From Rheum nobile (lineage: Eukaryota > Streptophyta > Magnoliopsida > Caryophyllales > Polygonaceae), in NCBI GenBank assembly GCA_027886185.1, contig WOAB01000127.1, forward strand, positions 124,001 through 188,000: a DNA stretch of 64,000 bases, read 5' to 3'. Position numbers and translations under genes: made by a program. Positions 33,415-43,954 of the stretch are shown here, one piece after another (position 1 is the stretch's first letter; the number at the start of each line of letters is the position of its first letter). The notes under the pieces are model-generated. The model had not been told where the DNA came from. It did not search any database and worked only from the letters and a program-made list of their open reading frames with translations.

Positions 33415-35798
33415 GGAACTCAACATAAATTATAAAATTGCAAGTGGTAGAAGGAATCGAAAAATCATTAAAGAACTAAAAACTCAAGAAGGCACGAGCA
33501 TTATTGGTGAAGAGAATATCATAAATGAAATAAGAAATGATTTAATCAAAAGATTTAAAAGTGAAGAAATGAATGATGCTTTACTCCGAAAAAATCTAGA
33601 ATTAATACACACTGAAATATCTATGGAAGATAACGAAGAATTGACTAGAAATATCACTAATGATGAAATTAAAAAGGCAGTGTTTGATTTTGGTACAGAC
33701 AAATCGCCAGGACCGGATGGCATGACAGCTGAATTCTATCAAAAATACTAGGATATTGTGGGACCTTCTGTAATCCAAGATGTGAAAAGCTTTTTTCTTT
33801 CAGGAAGATTACTTAAACAGATCAATCATACATTTATTTCTCTAATACCAAAATGTGACAATCCAAACTGAACAAACCATTATAGAACGATTAGTCTATG
33901 CTCTATAATTTATAAAATAATCTCAAAATTTCTAACTAGTAGACTGAAAAACACAATGGAAAAATTAATCCACCCTCTTCAGGGTGCATTTGTAGCCAAC
34001 AGAGCCATCCAAGATAATATCTTAATAGCTCATGAAATTTTCCACTCTTTCAAATCGAAACAAGGAGTTGAAGGATTTATAGCACTCAAATTAGATATGG
34101 AAAAAACATATGACAGAATTGAATGGAATTTCATTCTTAAAATTATGGAGAAATTTGGATTCCATTCGAAATTCATAAACTGGATCAGAGAATGTATCAC
34201 GACAGTGTCCATTTCGGTATTGGTCAACAATGGACCAACGGAAATTTGTAGACCAACTAGAGGTCTCCGACAGGGAGATCCACTATCCCCTTTCTTTTTT
34301 ATTCTAGGATCTGAAATTTTAGCAAGAAAATTACAAAAACAAGCGAATAGACCAAGAAATCCCATTGGCTTCCAAATATCAAGAATTGGAACCTGAATCC
34401 CCTTCTTGGCTTTTACGGATGATATTATGATATTTTCCAAAGCAAAGCCAGAAAATTGTAAGGAAATAAAGGATATCCTAGATGATTATTGCAAAATTTC
34501 AGGCCAGAAAGTAAACTTTCATAAATCTGCTTTCCAGGTGACAAAGAAGGTAACAAACATAAAAAAAACTAGCAATTCAAGGAACACTTACAATTACAAA
34601 TATGACTTCCCTAGACAAATATCTAGGATGCCCTATTATTAATGGCAGAGTAAACTCTAATACATTTGCTGATTTGATAATTAGTATACAACAACAATTA
34701 ACAAAGTGGAAGGCTATTTCCCTTTCTCAAGTAGGCAGAACAACTCTTATCAAAGCGAATCTTGCATCACGACCAAATTACATGATGCAAAGCTTTATGT
34801 TACCCATTCAAACCCATAATGAACTTGATAAACTAAATAGAGGTTTTTTTTTGAACAAAGGATGGGATAAAATATGCAAACCGCCTGAACTAGGCGGACT
34901 AGGATTGAGAAAATCAAAGGATATGAATAAAGCCTTACAATTTAAATTACTATGGAAAATTTTGGTTGAACCAGATAATTTTTGGGTCAAAGTTATCACT
35001 GAAAAATATTTAAAAATCGAACATATATTATAATATGAAAAGAAAGGACAATGCTCATGGCAATGGTCCAAAATGTTTGAAATCATAGATGAGTTCAAAA
35101 CAGGACTTATATGGCAAGTGGGAAATGGTAGAACCATTAGATTCTGGACAGATAAATGGTTATCTATAATCCCTCTTTGTGACATCATTGACATGCAACC
35201 TATATCAAACAAAACTGCATTAGTTGCAGATTTTATGCTTCCAAATAATAAATGGAATAAAGAAATGATTGAACAATATTTACAAGAGGATTTAGTTAAA
35301 CATATTATCCCTATACCAATACCTATAAACAATATTCATGACAGAATGTATTGGGAAGCCAGTAAAAATGGTTGGTTCTCAACCAAATCTGATATGGATA
35401 TGCTCATTAAAAAGAAAAGATATACAACACATGATTCTTCATGGATCTAGAAATTAGACACTTATCCAAAAGTTAAAAACTTTCTTTGGAAAATTTTAAG
35501 AAATGGACTACCAACCAAATCAAGATTAGCTGAAAAAGGTGTTGTAATCCCGCAAGGCCGCATTAGATGTAATTCACTAACTGAAGACTCTAATCACCTT
35601 TTATTTCAGTGTAACCATACGTTTGAAAACTATAGAAAAAATGAACAAACAAAGTTATAGAATCATAAGATCTTTAAACATTGGCACTAAAAAAACTAAT
35701 GAGATTATTGAGGAAATCAGAAATACAACAGACATATCACAATTTACTGAACTAGCAGTATCATGGTGGGGTATCTGGTTTTATAGAAACCAACAAAG
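33415..35798 (+). pseudogene. L1-type LINE reverse transcriptase fragment, decayed
   Basis: Translating past the breaks gives a plant L1 reverse transcriptase: a KSPGPDGM motif near 33705-33730, RGLRQGDPLSP near 34260-34295, FTDD near 34409-34430 and the C-terminal zinc-knuckle-like CNH region near 35607. In-frame stops occur near 33749, 33867, 34394, 35031 and 35448. Frameshifts lie in an A-run near 34565 and near 35618. It begins abruptly after promoter-like DNA and ends abruptly at caacaaag, where the related LINE at 54988-57524 continues. No poly(A) tail or flanking duplication is present, so it did not arrive here by retrotransposition. Confidence 0.9.
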
Positions 35799-36735
35799 TC
35801 CGTATCCAAAAACATCCGTTTAATTTTTATCTGAATCCAATCCGATCCGATCCGTGTGATTTTTCCGAATATGGATCGTGATATTTTGCTTACCGGATAT
35901 CCGATACTATTAATATATAATATATATGTTTTTTTGATCTAATCTACAATGTTTAATTAATTTAGATGATCTCAAATGGTGCTTGTACATTTTTAAGCAA
36001 TTGAACCCACTTCAATTCTCCAATACAACATTTCTTATTTTATATCTTTTAATAAAAAAACAACCTCGATTATTATTCTTATAAAATTAAAACTCTAAAT
36101 CAATAATTCACGTACTGATTGTCGCCTCACTAAATAGAGCAAATGTGTTTTTTTTGTCAAGACTTGGGTGTTCATCATTGAATTGAATTTTGATTATTTA
36201 AGTTAAAGTTACAACTTTATATGTACTTGTCAATTCCTCTTGTTATATATATACGTTTATGGTTCTCAATTTGAAAAGGTTGGCAAGTTTAATTGTTTGA
36301 AAAAATTAACAGGGACTTGCAAATAGTGTTGATGTTTGACATTTAGCTTGCACTTTGCGGATTGTTAGTTTTGATTGAATTACAAAAAATAAATTTTGAT
36401 TTAATTTTTAATAGGTTTTCTAGTAGCCGGATAATTCGGATATCCGAGATGAATATCTAATCCGATCCGGATAATATTTACCGGATATCTGGTCCCATAT
36501 CTCTCTTTAATTGGCGTTTGCTCCCGAGTTTGTACCGACATGGTATGAACATGTAATTATCAAAAAAATATTAAATACAATTATTTTAAATATACTTTTT
36601 TGTAAAAATCAATTGACTATAATTTAGATGGAGTAATATTTGATGTAGAATTTACCGATCGAGTTTAAATTTCAACGGGTATGTGAATTGGGCTTCTTGT
36701 TATCACTTGAGTATCCAAATGATGCCTCGTCTAGG
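35799..36735. repeat. Duplicated block A', copy 1
   Basis: Non-coding AT-rich block matching 45396-46324 with about 4 percent differences in the first 200 bp, including a 10-bp indel of a gatccgatcc tandem. It contains cggatatccg-rich ends resembling a decayed foldback repeat. No gene. Its first base is exactly where block A ends in the uninterrupted copy. Confidence 0.85.
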
Positions 36736-37408
36736 CCGTCCTTAGGATATATGACCCCTTAAGGGGCCTATAATAGCAAATTTGAGGTCCTAATTATGTA
36801 TACTAGCTGCTTGACCCCCTAGGTTAGAAGAAAACACCCCCGTCTCAGGCCTCGTCCTCCTCCTTTGTTCTTCGATGAACCACTCCGGCTCCTTCCACTA
36901 CCATCTCCACCGCAACGCCTCATCCTTCCCAGGCGGCGAAAAAGGCCGGCGATGACCTCCGCTTCGCAAATCCAAATCCAGTGGGAGAGAATGTCGCCGA
37001 CGGCGAAGGCCAAGTCCTTGAAGGCGTTCCTCCTCCAGGTCATCAAGCCGTCGAGACACGATCTCCAACGTCGGCGCGATTTCCAGCTACGACCTTCCCG
37101 CTTCTTCCTTCATCGCGGATCTGACGGCGTCGCAGTCTCTTGAACGACGCCGATTGAGATAGTCACCAGATCTAAAAATCTCTGAATCGAGTCGAGTGAC
37201 AACTCAGCGATCCCAGAGCGTTTTGCCTTCTCCGTCTCATATCTCTCTCAAAGGGAACGATGAGAGATAACCGAAACTACTCTACGATTCAATTTCTAGA
37301 GGAAGTATAAAACCGTCCGAGAGGCTTCTTTTCTCAATTCTCTCCCAATACAAACGGAGCAAGGGTTTTCAAAATTGAGACATCTTCTCTGCTTTGGACA
37401 GGTTCGAG

Positions 37409-37560
37409 ATGAAGAAGCGAGACGAAATTTCGATGAAAATGGAGGACGTGGAAATGGAGATCGAAGTCAGTTTCAACTCCATCGACTGCTCCGCGATTTA
37501 CCATGTCGTCTCCGACGTTTTAGCCTTCCTCCTCTTCATGCATCACCAAATCCCTTCGTA

Positions 37561-37647
<87 letters not shown>

Positions 37648-38240
37648 AACCATCTTTACTGAGAATTTGTTCCTATTCAACTCCAAGACTAACTTTTAGG
37701 GCTTACTATCTACCAGGTTTTAAGCTCTCATCCTTTTTCTTATTCCTGACTATTTAGGGATTCTTGAAGCGTGGTTTGGACTTTAATTATGCTGTGTGTG
37801 TGAGAATTTGAACATAAAAGCAAAAGTTTGCTTGCTGCTATCGTGGAACTATGAATAGATTGAATAAAGGTTGGTGTTAATGTGACCTTGAAATCAATAT
37901 TTATCAACTTGTTTGGAAGGACTCTTGTTCACTTATCTCTTGTGTGCATACGTCTTTGAGCATCTATATCTTGTTTAGCTGGATTAGTAATATCTTCCAA
38001 GAGAGTTTAGTACTTAAAATGTGCATTTCCTATATTATTAACATTGCTTATTGAGTTATTGGTCACTGGAATGCAGCTTCATGTAATAATCAAAGCTCTG
38101 ATACTCATTTTATGATGCTTTGGTAATTAAATCTATTGAGTTCCTGCAAGCGGTGCAATCTGAGTCATTTTCTTTCGGCATGTTGCAGGATATGACTCAT
38201 GAATATTGTTTGTTGCAAGCCGAGTATAAGGAACTGGTAT
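37409..38240 (+). pseudogene. Captured host gene fragment (exon 1 and a small exon)
   Basis: An ATG at about 37409 opens a frame reading MKKRDEISMKMEDVEMEIEV and continuing to a hydrophobic DVLAFLLFMHHQIPS segment near 37560, where the CT microsatellite begins. A second exon-like piece at about 38190-38236 is preceded by a ttgttgcag acceptor, encodes DMTHEYCLLQAEYKELV and ends at a gtatgt donor. The intron indicates capture of genomic DNA rather than a processed copy. The protein family is uncertain; a Mad2-binding p31comet-like protein is one weak guess. No complete gene is present. Confidence 0.4.
37565..37646. repeat. (CT)41 microsatellite
   Basis: Uninterrupted CT dinucleotide run of 82 bp at the end of the captured exon. 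It explains long Ser-Leu open frames here, which are not real proteins. Confidence 0.98.
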
Positions 38241-38439
38241 GTAATGAGAAATTCAGGATTGAGTTAGGCTTCCGTACTTGGTTTGTTGATGTTTGGTTCC
38301 TAAAGCGATATGGTTTTAGGAGATGGTTCTTACACAACCAGAGTTGAACATCACATCCAGAAGAAAGCATGCTGGGAGGAAAAAGAGAGTATAAGGAACT
38401 GGTATCTCCCAACATCACCGGATCTAAAACTCTTTATTC

Positions 38440-39245
38440 GTGTTGGGAGAGAGCTGATTCTGTCCCCACTTCCAAGAGACATCTGGGGACAACTGTCCCA
38501 ATAAAGGCACTTCAAAGAAGCCTCTCGGACAGTTTTCAACTGTCCCGAAAGAGAAAGTATTGTTGAACAACTGTCCTTGAAAAAGACACTTTCAAAATGA
38601 CTTTGGGGACAACTGTCCCTAAAGAGACACTTCAGAAACGCATCTGGGACAGTTCCCAAATGTCCCTAAAGAGACAATTTCCAACTGTCCCTAGAGAAAA
38701 TATTGTTAAACAACTGTCCCTAAAAAAGACACTTCTAAAATGCCTTTGGGGATAACTGTCCCTAAAGAGACACTTCAAGAAGCATATGGGGACAGTTGGA
38801 AACTGTCCCTAAAGAGACAATTTTCAACTGTCCCTAGAGAGAAAGTATTGTTAAACAACTGTCCCTAAAAAAGACACTTCCAAAATGCATTTGGGGACAA
38901 CTGTCCTTAAAGAGACACTTCAAGAAGCATATGGGGACATTTCCAACTGTCCCTAAAGAGACAATTTCCAATTGTCCCTAAAGAGACAATTTTCAATTGT
39001 CCCTAAAGAGACAATTTTCAACTGTCCCTAGAGAGAAAATATTGTTAAATAACTGTCCCTAAAAAAGATACTTCCAAAATGCATTTGGGGACAACTGTCC
39101 TTAAAGAGACACTTCAAGAAGCATATGGGGACAGTTTTCAACTGTCCCTATAAGAAACAATTTTCAACTGTCCCTAGAGAGAAAATATTGTTAAATAATT
39201 GTCCCTAGAAAAGACACTTTCAAAAAATTTTTGGGAACAACTGTC
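38440..39245. repeat. Array of gggacaactgtccc-type foldback repeats
   Basis: Many copies of aactgtcccta(a/g)agagacaatt and its partner ggggacagtt, alternating in both orientations with a higher-order period of roughly 150-200 bp. Such inverted short repeats are typical of subterminal regions of plant DNA transposons (for example CACTA elements), but no CACTA terminus is present. Confidence 0.8.
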
Positions 39246-39357
39246 CTGCGTATTAGAACAAATAGGGGGTCACGCTTGTAATTTAGAACTAAAAAGATCT
39301 GTGTGTGCCATTTATGTGTAAATTGGGCCCTTCGGGCCCAATTTTCTCTCGTCTAGG

Positions 39358-40447
39358 TCTGCGCACAGCTCCTCAAAGCATTTGATATTTTTTCAAGGTC
39401 CGTCAAAATTGAGACCCATCATCAATGTTGTGCAATCCCACGGCCCATATACGAATTCTATTTACATTCATCAATTTTGAGCTTAGGGACCCACCGCTTC
39501 ATCTCTTTTATATTTCGTTTAGGGTTTCTTCACGAAAAAGAAATACATAGCGCCTGCAAATAGAAACAGGCCAGGCTCTCTGCAATAGCACGGCGACGAT
39601 GACGTACCTGAAACTTGCTTCCGGTGCCGAAAACAAACGACTCATCATCTTTCTCCTTGTGTCACGCACCATTCTGGGTTCCTGTTTTTGCTTTTTGTTC
39701 CTTTTAATTGGTTGCAGCAGGATCCAAGTTGTTTGCACAAGGCAAAGTTGATCCTTGGAGTGAGGACAATGTTATTTTAGCCTCACAAGGACTTGATTGA
39801 CTCCAATTCACACTTGGGTATCTCTTCTCTTTCGGCTTTATTCTGAGCGTGCGCACAAGAGAAGTACTCGGAAGGAGGTCAAAAGCGAAGAGATATTGAA
39901 TGTGGAAGCCAGTATATATATATATATCAAGTCCTTCTGAAGCCACAATACCCTTGTTTTCATTCCAAGAATCTTCTTTGCATTGAAATTAAAGCCTACG
40001 CTTCACTCTTTCCTTTCTGTGTCAAAATAGTTTCATCAGCTCAAATCTTTTTTTTTTGGTTCCTGCTTCTTGATTATGCTTTCCTTAGTTTTTCTCTGTT
40101 GATTTGCCTCCTCTCCCAAGCAAAAGTAAATTTAATAGTCTTCTTCAACAACGAAATTCGGTCTCCATCTCTAATCGTCAAGTAATTGTTTCCTATGAGC
40201 CAAGGTCCATTCATCATGTTCACATTACTGAATTTTACTACATAATTAGTCAAGGTAATGTGTTTTTATAATTTCATTTCATAATACTAATTATTTTATT
40301 TTAATAACAAGTTTTTTTCCTTATGTTGATTTTATAGTTATACTTTTGTATGTATTAGCCACAGTTATTTTTCAATATATGTTATCGTTTTATATCGACT
40401 TATTTTACATCACATACCATATATCTTCAATCTTTTTTATAATTTAA
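39358..40447. repeat. Duplicated block A'', copy 1
   Basis: Matches 46325-47389 with scattered substitutions and small indels (for example an extra ttatatttcgtttagggt-like stretch near 39510). In this copy it runs straight into block B' at 40448. In the other copy a Helitron sits exactly between them. It contains the small ORF at 39599-39751; the rest is non-coding. Confidence 0.85.
39599..39751 (+). CDS. 50-aa ORF with hydrophobic segment, copy 1
   Basis: Short ATG-initiated frame, MTYLKLASGA at the start, with a strongly hydrophobic stretch (about residues 18-40, Leu/Phe/Ile/Cys-rich) that could be a membrane segment or signal anchor, and a basic tail. In the diverged copy (46542-46694) the frame is preserved, with Gly for Glu near residue 11. 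Preservation in two older paralogues is suggestive but weak. It may be a gene fragment. Confidence 0.3.
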   Translation: MTYLKLASGAENKRLIIFLLVSRTILGSCFCFLFLLIGCSRIQVVCTRQS

Positions 40448-40897
40448 TTAACTTTGTCTTGTATAGACATACCATCCTCAATATTTCTCCTTTATAATTT
40501 GATTAACTTTGTCTCGCATAAAAGAAAAAAAATGAGTTTTTATATTATTTGTGCTTTTGTGTATGTTGAAATTGTGAAGGAAAATTATCAATATACATGA
40601 TTAAAATAAAATTCAAATATCGAGACTCATTGTTTTTATCTCTGACCTTAATTTAGGTTTGTAAGGAAATGTTAAGAAAATAAGATGTATATCTATAAAT
40701 AATATAATAATATAATAGATGTATATTTAACAAATTTTATTCCTTTTAGATTTCTTATGTTCGTTTCAAATTCTTTTCTTGGTCAAATGTTGGTTCAAAT
40801 TTTTTGAGGTACGTGAGAAACCTTATTTAAATTTTCATTTACTGTATCACAATTAATTAAATTTCCGTTTTTAAATTATATATATAGAAGGAATTGA
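40448..40897. repeat. Spacer block B', old copy with empty Helitron and LTR sites
   Basis: Homologous to 27737-28180 and 50763-51206, with a few substitutions and an A-run indel. Its left edge (aatttaa|ttaacttt) is the uninterrupted Helitron target. Its right edge (aaggaattgagatggg) is the uninterrupted LTR target. Confidence 0.85.
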
Positions 40898-41213
40898 GAT
40901 GGGTGTTCAAACTAGTAAGTTATAACTATATATTATTTTCATAATTAGGCATAAAAAAACTTGTATATACTAAGCAGCTCCCATCTTAAAAAATTTCACT
41001 CCTACATCCAAATAATTAATTGTTGTCTTCATAGGAAAAATGAACTCCTACACGCAAATAATTAGGCAAGAAATATGAATTGATATTTGTTGTCTTCAGT
41101 TTAAATACGTTTATAGATTCTTTTCATTTTTTGATTTTGGATGTGAGTTGTTGGAAAGTACAAATTAATTATAAATATGGTCATTAGTTACAAGGACTCT
41201 AGTTTATATCATA
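40898..41213. other. Non-coding continuation of old paralogue
   Basis: The first 60 bp match sequence flanking the LTR and retroposon in the other copy (53594-53629 and 54501-54535). The rest is AT-rich with no gene. Confidence 0.6.
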
Positions 41214-41965
41214 CTAGATAGACAAGTCCGTGCTTCGCATGGAACACGTGTTTTGCATAGTTTTTAGTATCTATATATATACTATTACTAAAGTTGTAAT
41301 TATCTTTTTTATGTATCGTTCATTTAAGTATGTCACGTCATTAAATAATTATGTATATTTTTCTATTCACCCTTATTCTATTTATAATTTAGTTTATCTT
41401 TTATTTATACAAATTTCCTAAATTACCACCCAAAATATTTCCCATTGTACATGATAATTCTGCACTTACTAAAAACATTATTATCATACTTAATTAATAT
41501 CCTTTTTCATACGTTAATGGTCCGTAAACTCCATTATAAAGATATGTATATAGATAGATGGTTCGTAAATAGTTAACGTTTTACGGTTCATCCACCAACA
41601 TACATATAATTAAGCACTTACCAAAAACATTATTATCATACTTAATTAGTGTTCATGATTTAATAAGGATGAATATATTGTCCGTAAACTCCATTATAAA
41701 AAATATAATTTGCAGTTTTATTTTTAATAATTATATAAAATTCCTAATTTATATTTTTTCTATTAATATAAATTCACACATCTACCTTCAATTTTCATCA
41801 TACAATACACCTTATAAATTATTCCAATCAAGAAATTAGCTTTCCGATACATTATGTTAATTTTCCTATATAATTCTCTTTTATATTTTACATACTATAA
41901 ACAAATTTAAATTCATTCTTAAAATATATGGTCATACCCGTGCAAGGCACGGGGACACATGCTAA
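41214..41965. mobile_element. Pair of outward-facing Helitron 3' ends
   Basis: At the left a minus-strand Helitron 3' end: CTAG at 41214-41217, then a hairpin ccgtgcttcgcatgg. At the right a plus-strand 3' end: cccgtgcaaggcacggg hairpin (41937-41954) followed by CTAA at 41962-41965 and a T. The interval is AT-rich with no Rep or helicase. It could be two truncated Helitrons tail to tail or one insertion that used a foreign 3' end. Confidence 0.6.
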
Positions 41966-41980
41966 TTTATATCACTATAT

Positions 41981-42040
41981 CCTAAACCTTAAACCTCTAC
42001 ACCATAAACCTTAAATCCATGCACACTAAACCCTAAACAT
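41981..42040. repeat. Degenerate interstitial telomere-like repeat
   Basis: Several taaacc(c/t)taaa variants (cctaaacctt, ataaaccttaaa, taaaccctaaac), related to the plant telomere unit CCCTAAA. Too short and diverged to be a telomere. Confidence 0.5.
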
Positions 42041-42059
42041 ACACTCCAAAACTGATCAA

Positions 42060-42565
42060 AGTATCAAACATGAATATCAAAACATTTGTATGAATATCAC
42101 ATCAAACAATTTAAATATCAATTGCAACCAATACAAACAACACCAACAAAACACCAAACATGACCCAACATGAATATCAACAACATCATAATGAATATCA
42201 CATCATCAAATTTGAATATCAACTACTCAGAGCATGAAATGTACATCCAACATTAATTTCAAAAGCATTTGTATGAATATCACATCAAATAATTTGAGTA
42301 TCAATTGTAAAAAGTATAAACAACACCAGCAAAACACCAAAACGAACAACATGAATATCAACTCCATTATAGTGAATATTACATCATAAAATTTGAATAT
42401 AAACTACTCAGAGCATGAACATGTATCCAACATGAATATCAAAAGCAATTGTATGAATATCGCATTAAACAATTTGAATATCAATTGCAACTAGTACAAA
42501 CAACACCAACAAAACACCAAACATGATCTAACATGAATATCAACAACACTATAGTGAATATCACT
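42060..42565. repeat. 181-bp tandem repeat, copy 2
   Basis: About 2.8 monomers with a period near 181 bp; the marker gaatat(c/a)aactactcagagc occurs at 42214 and 42395. AT-rich, no coding. It abuts the short LTR of the retroelement remnant. Confidence 0.85.
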
Positions 42566-42828
42566 GTAATGTACTGATGGGCTTTGAGGCTTTATAAGCC
42601 ATAGCATTGTATGGGGCTATATAAGGCCCAACAACATGTAACAAAGGGTTATGGAATAACAAACCAACCAATTCATCTTTTCCCTATCTCTTATCCTTCT
42701 CTATGCATTTATCCCTTCCTTGACTCTCTTTCTCTGTTCTTCCCTTTCCTTTCCTAATTCTACTTCATTTCTCTAATTCAATCTATCAAAAAGATAATCT
42801 TCCTTGTTAATGTCCTTGGGACATGACA
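42565..42828 (+). mobile_element. Short LTR of degenerate retroelement, copy 2
   Basis: Same TG...CA segment with TATATAAG as at 170-433, followed by the tRNA-Met primer site at 42831-42843. No 3' LTR partner found. Confidence 0.65.
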
Positions 42829-43108
42829 ACTGGTATCAGAGCCAATAATCTTGCGACCCAAATTTTGATTCTTTTTTGTTGATTTTTTACCTAAAATTCG
42901 ATCGTGGGATCAATTAATGGATGATTCTAAGGATGGCATTTGAAGAATTCTAGAGCAACTCACAGATATGGTGCGTTTGTTGATGCCAAAAGATCCACCA
43001 AATCCAAGTTCTGGTCTCAATCTTAGCGATTCGAGTCTTGAGTTCTTGCAACAAAATCATTAATCGTCGGGCACCTCGTAATTAAATCTTGATACATATC
43101 GAGCAATA

Positions 43109-43954
43109 TTGGACTGCCCGGGCGCGAATTCAGCCAGGCCGAGTGTCCTCGGTACTCCAAATGAGACGGAGGTGGTAGAGCAGGCTTACGCGGTCATCAA
43201 TCCGGTCTACCTAATTGATAATCCAGTGACGGTGTTTGATCACGGATTGACTAAAATCGTTGTACAAGATGGTGATAGTCAGGTACACGATCACAATTCC
43301 TTGGTCTCCGGTCTTGATGGGTTTCCAATAGCTTGTACGCTAGTGGTCTCGAACCCAGAGATCGTTGAAGAAACCTTGAAGGTACATTCTGATCATTTAG
43401 AAATTGTTGTATCTGAGGTCGAAATTGAGGTATTTGAGGAAATTGATGAAAGTGTTGTTGAATTGAGTGATCCTATGGGAATCAACTTAGGTGATTTGAA
43501 GAAGAATTCGATTGCATTTTTGGTTACTTTCCATGCACATAAGGTGTTTGTGGGAATGCCATATAGTAAAATAGTTGGTGCTAATGTTTCTGTTGGATTT
43601 CTGAGTAGTCATGATGATGTCTTTGGATCGATGGATTCAGTTAGGTCTTTTGTATTTGATCCGGGTATAACCGAGCGGGTATATTTGTGTGTGTTGTTAT
43701 CCGGGAGGATGAATTGTTGTTGTTCTTCAGATGTTCAAAGTCATCTACAGAGTGTCGGTACTATGCAAGTTCATCTGCGGAGGATTTGGGTATATCCTTG
43801 TTTTGATCCGGTTGGATTGCCCCAAATTATTGGGGAGGGTGTGTACTGTTGTTATGTTGCTAAGACCCTACTGATGTTGGATTTGGGTATCCTTGTTTTG
43901 ATCCGTGGTTATCTCTTGCCTTTTCAGGGGAAATTCGATCTTATTTTGGGTTGA
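43109..43954 (+). CDS. 281-codon open frame of unknown function, copy 2
   Basis: Same frame as at 714-1559, again beginning with TTG rather than ATG. It differs by one residue (Tyr for Cys near residue 249). It lies downstream of the LTR, primer site and interrupted gag-like frame. No domain is recognised; probably internal sequence of the retroelement. Confidence 0.35.
   Translation: MDCPGANSARPSVLGTPNETEVVEQAYAVINPVYLIDNPVTVFDHGLTKIVVQDGDSQVHDHNSLVSGLDGFPIACTLVVSNPEIVEETLKVHSDHLEIVVSEVEIEVFEEIDESVVELSDPMGINLGDLKKNSIAFLVTFHAHKVFVGMPYSKIVGANVSVGFLSSHDDVFGSMDSVRSFVFDPGITERVYLCVLLSGRMNCCCSSDVQSHLQSVGTMQVHLRRIWVYPCFDPVGLPQIIGEGVYCCYVAKTLLMLDLGILVLIRGYLLPFQGKFDLILG

Larger units (their letters stand above)
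36736..39347. mobile_element. 2.6-kb insertion with 10-bp target duplication and captured gene pieces
   Basis: Flanked by ctcgtctagg at 36726-36735 and 39348-39357; the uninterrupted copy has this once at 46315-46324. A 10-bp duplication is in the 9-11 bp range of Mutator-like elements. The ends show no clear terminal inverted repeat, so a non-TIR MULE or another mechanism is possible. Inside are gene-like exons with introns (37409-38240), a long CT microsatellite and a family of gggacaactgtccc repeats (38440-39245). The right end has a ttgggcccttcgggcccaa palindrome (39323-39341). Confidence 0.7.

Noticed and set aside
2997..35801. 7-bp aaagtcc at both borders as a target-site duplication
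   Set aside because: The bases are explained by microhomology (tcc shared with virus, aaag shared with LINE), and the elements at the borders are internal fragments without termini.
37375..37662. Ser-Leu repeat protein
   Set aside because: The repeat is translation of a (CT)41 microsatellite.
38440..39245. CRISPR-like array
   Set aside because: Repeats are variable in spacing and orientation, in plant nuclear DNA, with no constant-length spacers.
36736..39347. CACTA transposon
   Set aside because: The gggacaactgtccc repeats fit a subterminal region, but there is no CACTA terminus and the flanking duplication is 10 bp rather than 3 bp.
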